Positions 34,634-48,669 are shown, counted from the first letter of the stretch. The stretch: DNA of 64,000 nt from Conoideocrella luteorostrata (GCA_032433595.1 JASWJB010000214.1:1-64000), one strand, 5' to 3'. Notes: a model not told the origin generated them from the letters alone. Program-made: numbers and translations.

Positions 34634-37600
34634 ATGACGCGAGACATTCGCGCAAAAGCGCTCCAGCGTATAGCTGCCCTTTCAGCGGCAAGCTCCACAA
34701 CGTCTTTCGACAAGTCCGACTTGGACAAGCTGTGTCGGGCATGTCATTCAGCGCGAGGCCGAGAGTACAATCATGGAGGATACAGCACCAAGCAGGCGGG
34801 TGCTTTGGGCCGGATCCCCATGGTTGGTGATAGAGCTCAATTCAATTTCGGATGACGGTTCATGGCTAATTGAAGTGCAGTCCATTCGTGAATTCGAAGT
34901 CCTCCTGGCCCTGTGCAAAACTGCCCCTAGCATCCAATCCAACTTGAGTGCGCAGAAACTTTCGTACCGATTGATCCCGTATATACTCGAAGCACATACC
35001 CAAGTTTTTGCCCCTTCTCCATTCTTCCGCAAGGTTGAACCATCGCCGACTGAGTCCCTATCCTTTCATCTGACGGCGGCGCTGCTGTCTCTCGGTATCA
35101 ACTATATTGATCTCAAGGAGACCGTAACCGACGGCATATGGGCTTTTACGAATGCATGCGGAAGAGCGATTGAGAGTGTACTTTCACCACAGTCTACAGA
35201 CTTGGATAGTCTTCCTGTCGACGATGCTATCCGCACTGCAACCATTGCCTTGGCACTTCTGGGATTTCTCGACGCCGCCTCAGCCCAAGCTGATTTCTGG
35301 AAGGCGGGTGGTAGGCTGGGACTGATCCAAAAAGTCGGCCAGCTGCTCTCTGAAACATTCCTCGTCGCAGTTGAGACGTCGTTGTCCACCATCCGGAACA
35401 CACACACCCAGACCAACGAGGTTCGAGAGTGGAAGCGCTTGCTTCGTCACTACGCCTACCATGGACGACCACTTGGCGCCATGCTGGTCCAACGTAGCTT
35501 CATGCGGCTTGTACTCTCAAGCACCTCTTTGATGGTCGCCGAGGGACCCGATCTTCGTAGGAATCACGTTCTAGATCTTCTTATGTCGGGGGACAACCTT
35601 GCCCTGAAGGACCAACGCCAACTCCTGGATGGGGATCTAAGATCGATTGAGGTGTATACCAACATTGCGATTGAGCAGATGGATTACCTTGAGGCTGGTG
35701 CAGATTTTGTACGATTGGGATCACCCGACCAGCAGAAATTGGCGTACGATGTCAAGTCTACCGCCATGATTGTCTATTTGAACTGTTCCTTCCTCAACGA
35801 GGACACTGCAGATTCAGATGTCCTTATGGGTTGGTTGCAGGAGTCCTTGGAAGATTTGTCGCAAATGTCTGATCCTAGCCTGGCTGCTGTTGTTTTGCGA
35901 TGCATGGCCTTGATCTGCCGAATTTCTCCCTCCTACACGTCTAGTGTTAGTCGTGCTCTTCCTCGCTTCTTGGTTCAAACAGCGCCATACGGCGATACTG
36001 TCAAGGTGGCATCAAAGAGCTTGGCATTTGTTTTGAATATGCTGTCAAAAGACGCCGTCATTAGCACTCTTTATTCTCTCGGGAATGTACTCAGTCCAGA
36101 CGCGGAGGCCGACTTTGTAAACATCCCGGCGAATGGTGCTCTTGGTAATGGCGAATCTGTAGCTCCAGAGTACGGTCGCCGCCATTCCACTGGAAGCTCG
36201 ATCTCACTACTGGTTGATGGTGAGCAGGAGACCACTATCGTCTACGGCAATGTGGTGCAGGCTATTGTTACGATTGCCACCGCATGCGATGATGAGAAGA
36301 TTACCGCCTTGGCTCAATCTATGCTATTGCAAAAACTGGACAAAGTAAACGCCAGCGTTGATACTAAGGTTATTACTGGCGCTGCCAAGCTGTCTCTCCA
36401 TGGCGGTCAACTCGAGTTTCGTTCACTCCTAAAAATGTACAGCAGACTTTGCCATATTGGCGTAGTTGACCACAAGGATTTCCTTTTGACCGCTGTCATG
36501 AAAGCACGCACGTACATTTCCGCCAACTTGCGCCGGGACTCTTCCTTGTTCAATGTTTACTTGGAACATCTGCTAGACGCCATAATCTCTTTGGGCGATG
36601 CTGAATCACCTCACAATACGAAGGAGTCCGATGTTCAACTTGCGGCCCGGGAGATTGCGGAACTTTTGCATCCTCTTGCTGTCTTCATGTCGAGCAATGA
36701 TCTTGCGTCAAACCCAATCGAAGACGATGACGAGACATACTCCCTCCTTAAAGATGCATGGTTCAATATTGTAGTCCACGGATTCACCACCTCTACGGAC
36801 CGCGGTAAGAAGTATCTTAATGAACTGCGTACTATTGCTGTTCATTCTCCACCTATAGTCGCAGGGGAGCGAACTGAACAAGTTGAGAGTGATATCGAAC
36901 TCAATACTGTTCTGAGGCGAGCGAATAGCGGGGAAAGAGAGGCAACACAAAAGAAGCTCTTGATTGAGCTTATTCCTTCCAAGGCAGCCGATATTAAGGG
37001 TCTCAGCTATCGAAAGGTCATTTTTCTTCAAGCTGCATATCTCGTCGAGAGCTTACGCGCCGATACTGGAGACTGCACAAAAGTCTTGTCCTATTTCCTG
37101 GAGCCAAGTATGCGGAAGGGAGAAGTGAGCAGCACAATGGAAGGCATTGCTGCTGCTGTGATTGAGAAGTATCTTAAAAAGACGCTGACCTGCGCCGAAC
37201 CAACCTTTTCGGCACAATACGCAGCTGATCAACTTGCTGCCATCTTCTGTATCTGCTGCCATCGGATCGAGCGAGTCCAGCAAGCTGCATTCACATGCGC
37301 TGACCGTATCATTCGGGAAGTGCCCTCGGCGCTGTGCCAGAGAAAGTCATTGTTTGCTCTTCTTGAGTTGCTGTCACTTATGTGGTCGAGTTGTCTCGAA
37401 GCTGAGACAGATCTTTATGCGCCTAGATCGTTATTCAAATCTGACATTGGAAAAGTGACAGTTGAACTTTCTGATGACTACGACTTTCGCCGATGGACTC
37501 TGGATACACTCAATCGCAGAGCAAAGATTTGGGTTAATGCGGCTATTAATCTTGCCCCTATGGATGTCAAGGGATTGCTGCAGACCTATCTCTCTGAATT

Positions 37601-40577
37601 TGACGATGAAGGAGCCTACGGTCACATCTCACTTGGCAGGTCCTTTGCTCTTGAGCTAGGTTCTGTGATACCTTCCACTGACAATCGTCTACAATCCCTC
37701 GAGAGGGTTGGCGACTGCAATATCAACACTGGATCGGATCTCATTGCACAATATACTACAAGACAAGAATATCGCTATGGGGAGACTTTACCAGATCGCG
37801 GAACTGAACTCATGAGCTTCATGACTGTGAACCGGCGATCATCCTTCTCTCAATCGAATGTTACAGAAAGTGCCAATGCCGCCACTGCTTTGGCTCATGT
37901 TGAGGCTAGGATTTTGAGTAAGAAAGCAACTTCTCTGAATGAGGTACGCGACATCTTGAGAAGAGCCGCGGCTTTACTTTGTCGCAGCCACAGAGATGAG
38001 TCTGCCGTGGCCCGATATCTTGTCAGCATCCCTTTTGCCTTGTTCACGAAGCAGTCCATTAAGCTTGGTACCTCGTTGTGGCTTGGCGTTATGAACGAGA
38101 ACCCGCGACTGGAGCCAAAGCTCTTAAATAGCATCGGTCAACAGTGGGAGTTTACGATTGCTCGAAGGGTTGGACTTTTCAGCCCAGCTTTGGCGCACCC
38201 TGACCCATTCTTCCTGAAGGAAGAATTCAGTCCCAGTGACCTCGAGCTGATGGCAAAGAAGCGGCAGGCTGTTCACGATATACTGTCTCCTCACACGAGG
38301 CTCCTCCACTTCTTCGTCAGCCATTTCAATGCTACTCGTCTGGGTAGTACTGATACTCAGAGAGTTTTTTCACGTATGCTTGATCTCACGCTGACTGCGC
38401 TCAAAGAAGCCCATTCTCACCCCATGGCGCGCGAATTGCGATTCCAGATTGTCTTACTGGGCCTAAAAGTGCTTCGCTCGAGCACCTCAATTGGCGCTGC
38501 TGCACAATGGAGGTTCAAGGAGAAGATTCTGTCGGCAGGATTGGGTTGGTTCAGAAACGCCCCCAAGTGGTCCTTTGGCAGCAACATCCTTCAACTAAAG
38601 ACGGAATTAAGGCTAATTGCCGACGTTTTGGCGGCCATGAAGGTTGTCTCATTCATTGGAGCCCACACTGTTGGCAATGTGAAGTCCTTGCAGGCAAAGG
38701 AGCAGCTACTTCAGTTGCTTCTTGAAAGTGAGCAGTCTAGACTGGCGGTATGGGTCAGCCCTCTCAGCCAGCAGGGATTGCAGTTATCGGCACAAAATAG
38801 TTCAAAGTCCTCGATTGAGAGCGCGCTGCTTCCTCTGGTCAAAACAGCTTGGCAGCAAGACCCGTCGATTGCAATTGAGCTCACTACTCGGTTCCAGTTC
38901 CCGCGACTTCATCGAGACGTCAGACAGCTGCTGTTGTCATCCCCCGACAAGGCTGTGTCTGACCCAGAGGCCTTGCCTTTGATATTTGGTGGACACCTTC
39001 CTGACGATGTTAACTCGCAGCTCAAGGTATGTTCTAATCTATTCCGTAAATGCCTAGACTGAACCTTCTTCTAACTTCATGTACAGTACCTCCTTGTCTG
39101 GGAACCTGTAAATCCTCTCACTGCAGTCACAATGTTCTTGCCGGCCTACAAGGACCACCCGTTCATCATACAGTACGCTATGAGAGCGTTGGATAGCCAC
39201 TCTGTTGATGTTACGTTTTTCTATGTTCCTCAAATTGTCCAGACGCTTAGATACGATACCCTCGGCTACGTTGAGAGATACATCCTTGAGACGGCACAAT
39301 TTTCCCAGTTGTTTGCGCACCAGATCATCTGGAACATGAAGGCAAACTCGTACAAAGACGACGACGCTCAAGTTCCGGACGAAATTAAGCCCACTCTAGA
39401 TAGTGTCATGGGCAAGATGGTGGACTCATTTGCCGCCGTCGACAAGGACTTTTACGAGCGAGAATTTGCCTTCTTTGACGAAGTGACTGGAGTTTCTGGC
39501 AAACTGAAACCTCTCATCAAGCGACCGAAGCCTGAAAAGAAGCAAAAGATCGAAGAAGAGCTGCGCAAGATCAAACTCGAGGTCGGCGTCTATCTGCCCA
39601 GTAATCCAGACGGAGTCGTTATTGGCATTGATCGGAAATCTGGCAAACCTCTCCAGAGTCACGCCAAGGCTCCGTATATGGCGACATTCCGTATTCGAAA
39701 GAACAAGGCCGGTGGAGACGACATCATTGAAGGCGATGCTGTCGAAGAGACACAAAAGAAGGTGAAGGATCAATATCAAGATAACACTATTGAGGTGTGG
39801 CAATCTGCCATCTTCAAGGTCGGCGACGACTGCAGACAGGACGTGTTGGCTCTCCAGATGATTTCTGCCTTCAGAGGTATCTTCCACAGCGTAGGATTGG
39901 ACGTGTACGTCTTCCCGTACCGAGTCACCGCCACGGCTCCCGGCTGCGGTGTCATCGACGTGCTACCCAACTCCATTTCCCGAGATATGGTTGGCCGAGA
40001 GGCCGTCAACGGTCTGTACGACTACTTCATCTCCAAATATGGCAACGAGGACTCTCTGCGCTTTCAGCGCGCTCGAAACAACTTTGTCAAGTCCATGGCT
40101 GCCTACTCGGTCATTTCTTTCCTCTTGCAATTCAAGGATCGCCACAACGGCAACATCATGATCGACGATGCCGGTCATATCCTCCACATAGATTTTGGCT
40201 TCTGCTTCGACATCGCCCCCGGCGGGATCAAGTTCGAGCGTGCTCCCTTCAAGCTGACCAGCGAAATGATGGCCGTCATGGGCGGCTCCACGGAACACCA
40301 GAGCTTCAAATGGTTCGAGGAGCTTTGCATCAAGTCCTTCCTCGCCAGTAGACAGTACTGTGAAAAACTGAGCCAGATTGTGCTCCTGATGATGGACAGT
40401 GGCTTGCCGTGCTTCAAGCCCGAGAGTGTGAAGCATTTCAAGGAGCGTTTTGTGATGGGCAAGACGGAGAGGGAGGCGGCGGAATTTATGAAGGGTCTGA
40501 TCAAGACGAGCTACTCGAGTTACAGTACTGGCGTGTACGACCAGTTCCAGTTGCTGACGAATGGTATTCCTTACTAA
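34634..40577 (+). CDS. STT4: Phosphatidylinositol 4-kinase STT4 (type III alpha)
   Basis: Three exons, 34634-34822, 34881-39026 and 39087-40577, give 1941 aa. Both introns are phase 0 (58 and 60 nt; GTTGGT..TGCAG with a GGCTAAT branch, GTATGT..TACAG with a TCTAACT branch). It makes PI4P at the plasma membrane, acting with Efr3/Ypp1. Exon 1 encodes the typical start, MTRDIRAKALQRIAAL, and continues as SIREFEVLLALCK. The long alpha-solenoid fills exon 2. Exon 3 has the PIK helical region and the kinase domain: AIFKVGDDCRQDVLALQ with the ATP-binding Lys near 1689, the catalytic loop KDRHNGNIM near 1795, and the activation segment IDFGFCFDIAPGG near 1814. The C-terminus GVYDQFQLLTNGIPY is family-typical. 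Length is as expected. Confidence 0.97.
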
Positions 40578-41058
40578 CTTGGCTCGCGGAATTTTATTTC
40601 CAAGGTTCCTTTTTCACTCCTGGCCATAGTACACAGTCATTTTTATTTTATTTTGTTAAGTTTAGTCTAGTTTAGCTTAAACATGAAAGGAGAATGTTAT
40701 CAAGTTCGCTCGCGCTCTCTCTTCTTCCCATCACAGTTTTCTAATTCTAAATTGTGTGTGTGGTGTGTGTGTTTGTGTTTGTACGCCTTTGCAGATAATA
40801 TACAAGTTTTTATGAATTATTTTTTTGAGGCTTGCCAAATCAACATGCATAAAGTGATGGTGATGGTAATGACTGTACACGATCCTCGTCTAACTTTTAG
40901 AATTGGGTTTTCCAAAATACCAGGGGCAACACAAGGTGGTGGCCGTGGTGGAGCGAGTGAGTGACTGAGCTCTGGTTTTGTATGACGGATGTTCCTTGTT
41001 TAGCTTTATTTATATTAGAGGGGGAGAGGGAGGGGGCAGCCCAACTGCCAGTGCCAAA
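40578..41058. terminator. Convergent 3' intergenic region
   Basis: 481 bp between STT4 (+) and the cation transporter (-). It contains AT-rich poly(A) context near 40640-40680 and a GT-rich microsatellite near 40755-40785. No gene. Confidence 0.4.
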
Positions 41059-43228
41059 TCAGGAAGAGCTCTGTTTCAACATGTGCGTTGGCGCGTTGTA
41101 ACTCGTATAATCGACATGCACAAAAGCTCTATCCACGATGGGAACAGACTCCAAGAAATATGTCAACACCTCGCTCAAGTCGTGAGAATCCTTGAGGGGT
41201 GTGACTGCTGAAAGGACAATGTCGACCTCGACAAACAGCTTATCGCCGGCGTGGTAGGCGCGCAGGTTCTGGATCTGTCGGATGGCAGTGGCGAAGCGCA
41301 TGGTGAGATATAAAAGGAGGTTTCGCTCGTCGGGCTGGGCCGAGAAGCCGGTTAGGTTGCGGACGTGATGAGCAGACGTCTGGCTCCAGGTCAGGATGAC
41401 GACTAGGGAGAGGACAAGACCCCCTGCGGCATCGAGCCACCAGACGCGGCCGTAGAAACCGACTTGGATGATTCGTTAGGGTGGGGGGTTGCAAAACAGA
41501 GAAAATAAGAAAGGGAAGGCAGGGGATTTGGTTTGCTTACCGATGGGGAAGAATATGGATCCGATGTTGAAGATGACGTCTGTCTTAGCGTCTTCAGCTC
41601 TGGGAAAGGTGTTAATAGAAGACGAACACAGATGGAAGGCCATGAGTGTGATAGAACGTACAAAGCTCGAACGCTGGAGTTCTTGACCAGGCGGCACCAG
41701 ATCCAGCATCCTCCCTTGATGAAGATGGTGCTAACCATGATGATAATTGCGGGCAAGCCGAGTTGCAGAATCTCATGCTCTGGACTGGCCAGACGTTGTA
41801 AACATTGCAAGCCTACCTGGACGAATGAAGTGACCATAATGACGGAGAAGACCAAAACGCCCACGGGTTCCAATCTATTGGCACTTCACGTTAGTCTGGG
41901 ACGGGACTGGTAAGAGCTAGTGATTATGGTGGGCAGAATAAGTTAAAACCCACCGACGACGACCAACAGGATAATGATGCTGATCTTGTTGACCCTTGGA
42001 GATGAGATTTGTGGTAGTCCATACGATGGCGGTACTGAGGAAGTCCAACACTGCATCAACCAAACTGGCCAAAACGGACATGGAGGGAACCGAAATGATG
42101 ACGGCCAGTTTGCCAGCCAGAAGGATGATATTAGCAATCATGTTGACCCAGATAGCAAGCGTGACGATGGGATCGTCACTGTCAATGTCAGCATCCTCGA
42201 GCCAAGGCAGGTTGGGTCTGGGGCCAGAATCGCTGGACTTGGAAGGCACAGAGGCACGAGCAGTGTAGTCACCATCCTCGCTGTCATCGTCCTCATCGTC
42301 GTCGTCGTCGTGCTTGAGTAGAGGTAGGTTCTCGGAAGAGCGAAAGATGTCCTTTGGCGTCCGTTTTTGTGGTAATGGGACCTGCTTGCCGCCGTCGGCG
42401 GGCGGCGATCCGCTGGGGTTGATATTTCCAGCACCGCCATTCCCGTTGATAGTACCGTACGAACCAGACAACTGCTGTGTTTGTTCCAATGAAGCAGAAA
42501 GAGGAGCGGATAGGGAGGCGGTAAGGGAATGGGCCGTGCTGGGCTCCTCCGCAATTGTTGCTGGGACGTCAATGGGCCTAAACGCAGATGCTTCAAGCTC
42601 TGCGTTATACTCATTCAGAAGGTCATGAGGAATTGATGAGTCGAGCAAGCAGTCGATGTACATGTACTGCTCGACGAGCTCATTCGTTCGCTCATAGTAT
42701 TCACGTCTACATGAGCCGTGTGTTAGTTATTTACATATACCGCGTGTCAAGAGAGACAAAGGGAGAGAAAAACAAAACGCTTCATAAACAGCCCCGATTA
42801 GGCAGTAAAGGCGGAGGTGATGATGGAACAGAGTTGTCTCACATGGGCTTTGTCATCGTCTTCAACTCATCTTCACCCTTCCAATAGCGGTCCCATCTGT
42901 ACCGAGGGTTACTTTTCCCAATCAAATTCATACTTCTGGCCAAGGGGCCCTGAAGAATTTGGGTTAGACGATTTTCGTCCTTGAGAAGACGCTCAATTGC
43001 TTCGTCCTCATCATGCCGCATCCATATGCCGCCTTCTTCGTCGTCACTGCTGTCCCGATGATGGCGATGAGGCGGCCATGATCCGGCTAAACTCTGGTGA
43101 GACCGGCTGCGAATCAGAGAGGCGAGCGTGCCTGTTCGGGTACCCAATGGGTAATGGTGATGATTGTCCTCTAGAGACAGGAGTGATGGGCGCCGAGCCG
43201 AACTGGGCCGGGGACTCGGGGAACTCAT
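41059..43228 (-). CDS. Cation diffusion facilitator, Mn-type (DxxxD)
   Basis: Five exons on the - strand: 43228-42843, 42706-41954, 41874-41662, 41599-41541 and 41462-41059, giving 604 aa. All four introns (61-136 nt) have GT..AG and consistent phases. The product is a membrane antiporter moving divalent metal out of the cytosol. The N-terminal about 320 residues are soluble and disordered, with an Asp run at about 262-273. About six transmembrane helices follow, then a cytosolic C-terminal domain (VEVDIVLSAVTPLKDSHDLSEVL). Helix 2 has DAVLD (346-350) and helix 5 has DAKTD (454-458). Asp-x3-Asp in both sites, instead of His-x3-Asp, is the known mark of the manganese subgroup, so Mn2+ is the likely cargo. 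Membrane location (vacuole or Golgi) is not shown by the sequence. Confidence 0.9.
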
Positions 43229-43436
43229 GTCAGATGGTGGAGATCTGGGACGGGATGCGTTTCTCTCAAGGCCGGAGCTCGATCGAGAGTGTTCTTTCTG
43301 TTTGCCTGGCCAACTGCCGACTTGTGCCGTGTCTTGGAAACGTCACGAAAGGAGGAGGGGGAGGAAAGAGGACGGCAAGAACAAAAACAAGAGAAGCGCA
43401 ACGCTTACAGTTGGGCTACTCTATTCAAAGATGTAG

Positions 43437-43450
43437 TACTCCGTACGGAG
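43437..43450. repeat. TACTCCGTACGGAG palindrome
   Basis: Contains the perfect 12-bp palindrome CTCCGTACGGAG (43439-43450), the everted arrangement of the dispersed word (CCG-N2-CGG). It lies 0.2 kb upstream of the cation-transporter start. Confidence 0.7.
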
Positions 43451-45034
43451 GAGATGCCTAATAAACAAGTTAAGAACGGAGAGACAAACAGAGACAACGC
43501 ATGGTGTTGAGGAATGCACAATAGCAAGAGAAAATCAAAGTGATAAGTCTGGGTGAGACATCTTGGCGGATGGCAGGTCATTGGCTGCAGGCGTCGAGTA
43601 GCTGCCAAGACTGACAACTCTGATTGGAGGATTTCCAGCTTGGACCTCTGATGCTACAATGGGAAGCATAAAGTTTTTGCACACCTTCGGGTGTCTTCCA
43701 CACTACCGGGTATGTAAAAACTTTGTGCCACACACCCACACACCAAAAAAGTCAAAGCTGCAGCGCGCATATGAGGCGGCTCTGAAGCTCCTCATGTTGC
43801 CAAGCTCCCCCGTAGGACCCGCTGTCCTCTATGTCCCCACTAGTTGGTTACAGCGTCACGGGCGTCCATGTGCGTGTCCTAACCGCTACGGGAGCAACTC
43901 GGTGCCATTTGACTTAACCACGCAACCCACCGCAGGTCGCTTACGTGCAGCGCAGCCCGAACCAATTAACTAGCGATCGGATCCCCTTTAAGCTTAGGAG
44001 ATGATGCTAACCTCGCCGCATCCGTAACGAGCAGTTCTCCAATCGACACTTCTACTACTCCGTGGCTGGTACACGAACTACGGAGCACCCAGCAACTTGC
44101 CTGACATTCCTGATGAGTCGTTTGCATTGGCGCTTGTTGGCGACACCCTCACTATTGCTAGTATGCGCACAATCATCTCACGAGGTGCATGCTGATAAGG
44201 CTGTGCTCGGTCGACTCCAACCATTCTCAGTCAACTCTACTCCGTATACTCTTGGCGCCTCCGTTTTCATGCTCCAACGAGTTAGTTACTGCAATGTCCG
44301 TTCGGACACCGAGTACTCTGTCGGCCGAGTCTCCTATCTTGACATTAATTTTTGGGCTGCTTGTCGTCCAAACAGGAATCACCTCACACTTCAGTCAATT
44401 ACCGCAGTTTTGTCTTCCAAACACATGTCGTTTATAATGCGCTGATGCATATACGGGCATGACTTCCAACAGCTTGGGGCCTCTTGAACCGGGTCAGTTG
44501 TGCTCGTTCACCCGTAACGATGGTGAGGGTGTGTTGACGCATGCCTGACTCATCGTGGCCCCTGTGTTGCTCCGTCTTTTTGTCGTGATGTAATTCGACT
44601 CCTAGCAGGCTTACTATAACTTCGTCTGTCTGTTACCACAAAACTACTTCTTGTGCAATGACCAGAAACCCGGAGAAAGAAGAGCGCAAAATAGGATACA
44701 GGTAACGGGCGTGGATGGCTCACCAGAGGGTATCCATTGATTTTATTCGCATGGTGCGTAATGAGAAAACATCAACCACCGGCTCATTCATGTAGGCCAT
44801 GGAAGTCGCAAGCCCCCAATTCTGACTGGGTTGTCTGAAATCCATTGACTGTACAGTTATACCAGGGGTGCAGTCCCGTTCAATTCTCATTCCGGCATCC
44901 GGGCCACTAGACTGGTAAATAAACGCGGGCGATCGTGAGACTAAAATAGCATTTCCAAACACGCCGTATCTTGCAGCTTCGACGACGGTCTGCAGTGTAC
45001 GGAAATAGTTTCTTTGTTATTGTCGCGCGGTACC

Positions 45035-45063
45035 ACAACATCAACAACATCAACAACATCAAC
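45035..45063. repeat. ACAACATCA x3 minisatellite
   Basis: Three 9-bp units in a non-coding stretch of gene-poor tract 2. No function suggested. Confidence 0.6.
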
Positions 45064-45825
45064 CACGCATTCCCATAGAGATCTTTACGCGTCAATCGAT
45101 GCTCAGTGCATCGTGTTATTCTAATAGGCCGCAACATCAACCTGCATTAAGAAAGGCGTCCAGCACTCAAATGATGCCGCATTACGGGAATTGCACATAT
45201 CAGATTTCGACATGTCTTATTCTCCAAATGTAGATTCTGTTTGCACTGACAACCATGCAGCCAGGGGTTCACAATTCATCGTGGTATGACCGGCGGAAGG
45301 CATGCACCAAGACATGACATACCTGCCGCTGTATCGTGCAACAATCAATTACCTTTGGAGGTTTTGGTCCAGCAGTAGCATACTCCGTAGTTAATAAGCA
45401 TACTTTTGGACTGCTCCCGACGCCGGCACGCCTATAAAGGCTATTTGGTTGCCAAACCAACCCAGCACACATGAGGCCGACAATAGCTGGCGCCATGGCT
45501 AATCCTGCACACCGGGGGGGGGGGCATGAAAACTTCTTTACATACATGCTAGTTTCGAATGGACGGGAGAGGCAAGCTATGGCGGAGATCGCCAGGCCGA
45601 CCAGTTTGCCCTACTTGAGCGAAGACCCAATGAAGTCGACCAGTTCGTATTGTCCTCATTACTGTGCAGTAACTAGCTTGCAACCAGAAACATGCAGCAG
45701 CGAACAGCGCTTCTCTACGGAGTACCGATGTCCATTGTACTCCGCACGCTTGTTTGCTATCCTAAATAAGTAGCAGATGGCAGATTGGCGGGTTTGTGGC
45801 GGACAAGCCCAGTGCCAGCGTTGCA

Positions 45826-45837
45826 CGGAGTACTCCG
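45826..45837. repeat. CGGAGTACTCCG palindrome
   Basis: A perfect 12-bp palindrome, CGG-N6-CCG, the core of the dispersed word. Another partial copy (GCTCCGTAAT) follows within 15 bp. Confidence 0.7.
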
Positions 45838-47447
45838 CCGCAGCTCCGTAATACTAGTAGCATGTGCTTCGCGTCCCTGACTCCACCTCCCTGGCCAAGG
45901 TGCAGGTCCGCAAGGGCCACAATGGCTCGCCGAACTGGTCAAGCTTGCTGGCTTCCCAAGTTCATCTCGATGATGAAAAGCTTGTGTTGCAGATCCCGTC
46001 TCCTAGTGACTGAACAGCGTACTAAATTACTCCGTACTAAATAGTTCTCCATACTAACTACGGAGTAACTAACTAGTTACCTAGTTGCTGCAGGTAAACA
46101 GGAGAAAGAAGGACAGACGGGGTTCCCCATATTTGTAACAATGTGCTGCAGCAGGGTAAGACATGGCATGTCGTGGCAGCAGCAACTCTGATATACATCC
46201 GGAGTACACCGTAGTTACTGTACTCCGTTCATGCGGAGCACATACTAACTAGCAGTTACAAAATTTGTTGATCCATGGCAACACGCAAACTCTGACCTTG
46301 CGCGGAGAGCGGCATGTAAAGCACGGAGCACTGCGAAGGAACTGACGCAAGGAGGGGAGGTGGCTGCTCACCAACTTAGGTGCCTAGGTACCAAGATACC
46401 CGGTGTCATTCAACACTAGTAACTCTGTGGGACGCCAGTGTCCTGTGCATAAAACCCCAAATTAATATTTATGCCCCCTTTGAACGAACCAGCAAGCTAC
46501 TCCGCACGTAGGACGAAATGTTTGGCTGGAACTAGCCATGACGATGATGCAAGTCCGTAGACGGGGCAAGGCCAACTTTGTTCGTTATGGATTCCATCTG
46601 GTCTGATAATAAATGGCAGCGGAAATGCAAGAGGCAAGTCGGGAAGCTGACTTCGCCCTCCCGTCAGGACATTAAGTACAGTAAGTACTCCGTAATACGG
46701 GGCACATCTCGAAGCATCGCCACAACCGTCGTATTCAGCGGACCCCTTCGTTCTATAAACAACAGCTCTGCGCAGCCACCTCAACATTAGGATGTTGATG
46801 TTGATGACGATGATGATGCTACTGCTGATGCTACCTCACGCACATACTGCATTTGAAGGGCAGGGGGGAGTTATTCATTATACCCGAAGTAAAGTTAAGG
46901 CACTTGCAATCTACGGAGTAACCAGAGTGTTATTACTTACCGTCTGCCATCTCGACGTCAATTGATGCGTCTGTCTTAGCAGGGACGGAATATCAGCATT
47001 CTGTCAGGCATTGGACGTTCAATGCTACTTCTTAATCCCCGATGGCGTTGGCTCAGCAGAGCGCACATATGAATATGTGCATGTATGTAGGTAAGCATTC
47101 GTGCATGCACGACCTTTTGCTTCTCAACAGGTCGATTTGCATTCGTTTCCGGCGCAGAGCCTCGGTTGCTGCGTCGCATTCGGCACAAAAGTAACAAGTC
47201 GATTGACCTATCATAGAGCGATTGATGGTCCGTACTGTCGGCCCGTTAACCTCCCGTCCTGCAGCAGGAGTGGCCACTGGAATCACACTGCTAGCCTTGT
47301 GTATTTGCATCATATCATTACTCCGTATTGCCTGGAATTTGTTGTATCACAACATATGTGAAGGACTGTATGGATATCCCGCAATCACAACAACGATAGT
47401 AGTCTTCGGGAAAGTTGCATGGACCTGCCCTGCCTTGTCCGGTTCAA

Positions 47448-47464
47448 TACTCCGTACTCCGTAC
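47448..47464. repeat. Tandem TACTCCGTACTCCGTAC
   Basis: Identical to the copy at 31952-31968. Two overlapping words in non-coding sequence. Confidence 0.7.
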
Positions 47465-48050
47465 ACAGCACACTTATTAATGGATTGCATACGGGACAAT
47501 GCTGGCGGCGCTCCACAAACGGACAAGGACGACCACAGTTGAACAGTTACGCAATCACATGATGATCACCACGATCTAAATTACTGTGCAATGTACTTCG
47601 TACTTCTCATCGAGATGAAGAAGGCGAGCCCACCAGAATATAGTATAAATCTCTCACAGATTTGCCTGGTCGCAAGGAAGGGATATAATGTATAACAATA
47701 TTCCTGAGCCAAAGGGAAAGGCTATCAAAACGTCCATCCCGGCGTCTCCTTTATTCACGACGGTGGCGCGGCCGACTAGGAGGCGACGACGGGATGGGAT
47801 GAGATGGATGGCAAAATGGGTCTGCTAGCTGTGAAGCCCACTCTTTCTCAGCTGCTTGTGACTTGGGAACGAAGAGCACTTGGCCCGTCACCCCTCTGGA
47901 CCCTCGTCTGCCTTCTGTCAACCCCTTGATAATAACTAGTTCCTTGCCCTCAGAATCGGAGGTTGAACTTTTTACTAGCACTAACTAACTAGTAACCAGG
48001 CTGATCGGGATGGGCCCATGCTCCATCCACTCTTTGCCGGGGCTCCCCCC

Positions 48051-48076
48051 CTGTGCCTGTGCCTGTGCCTGTGCCT
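48051..48076. repeat. CTGTGC hexanucleotide microsatellite
   Basis: Four full CTGTGC units plus a partial one. Non-coding, likely slippage. Confidence 0.7.
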
Positions 48077-48669
48077 ACCCCCGAAAGAAGGCCCTTTTTA
48101 CGGACTTTGCTCCCACAGCCTGAAGAGACGACGAGGCTGTGAGCGACGTGAGCGGCTTGGCTTGGGACACGGACGCCACCACCAGCCCAGCTGAAAGATT
48201 GGGCAGCATCTCTCGCGGCACGGCCCTGCAAAGTGACGATGCAACTATATCTAAAGTCATAATAAGACTAGCTGACGCCGGCGGGCTGTAGTCGGTACCC
48301 TGGAGGCAAAAGACACTGACAAATCTACGACATGTGTGTGATATTCATGCACGAAAGCATAGTAGAGCAGCTATGGAGCAAGATGCATGCAAGTCAGGCA
48401 CAATGTGGGGATGTACTCCGTATGGAACTAGCTACTAGTACTCCGTATTTGCACAAACTTTGCTGGCTGGCCAATGGCTCACCGTTGGCGATGGGGAATG
48501 TGAAAGAAAGAAAGGCTTTCGGCGATTGCAGCAAAGGGCATTGCCAACTGAAGTTTTTCATCAAACTGTACGAGCCACGTTGCCCCATCTGGGCCTTGGT
48601 TGATGACCGACTGGTGAGCTAGCCTAGCACTTGACTAGACCCAGGGACTAGCTTGGCTGACGCGAAAGA

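Noticed and set aside
39797..40351. 184-codon frame on +
   Set aside because: Out-of-frame shadow of the STT4 kinase domain, whose own frame has clear motifs.
44062..44445. 127-codon frame on +
   Set aside because: No domain, overlaps a TACTCCGTA word and lies in the gene-poor tract.
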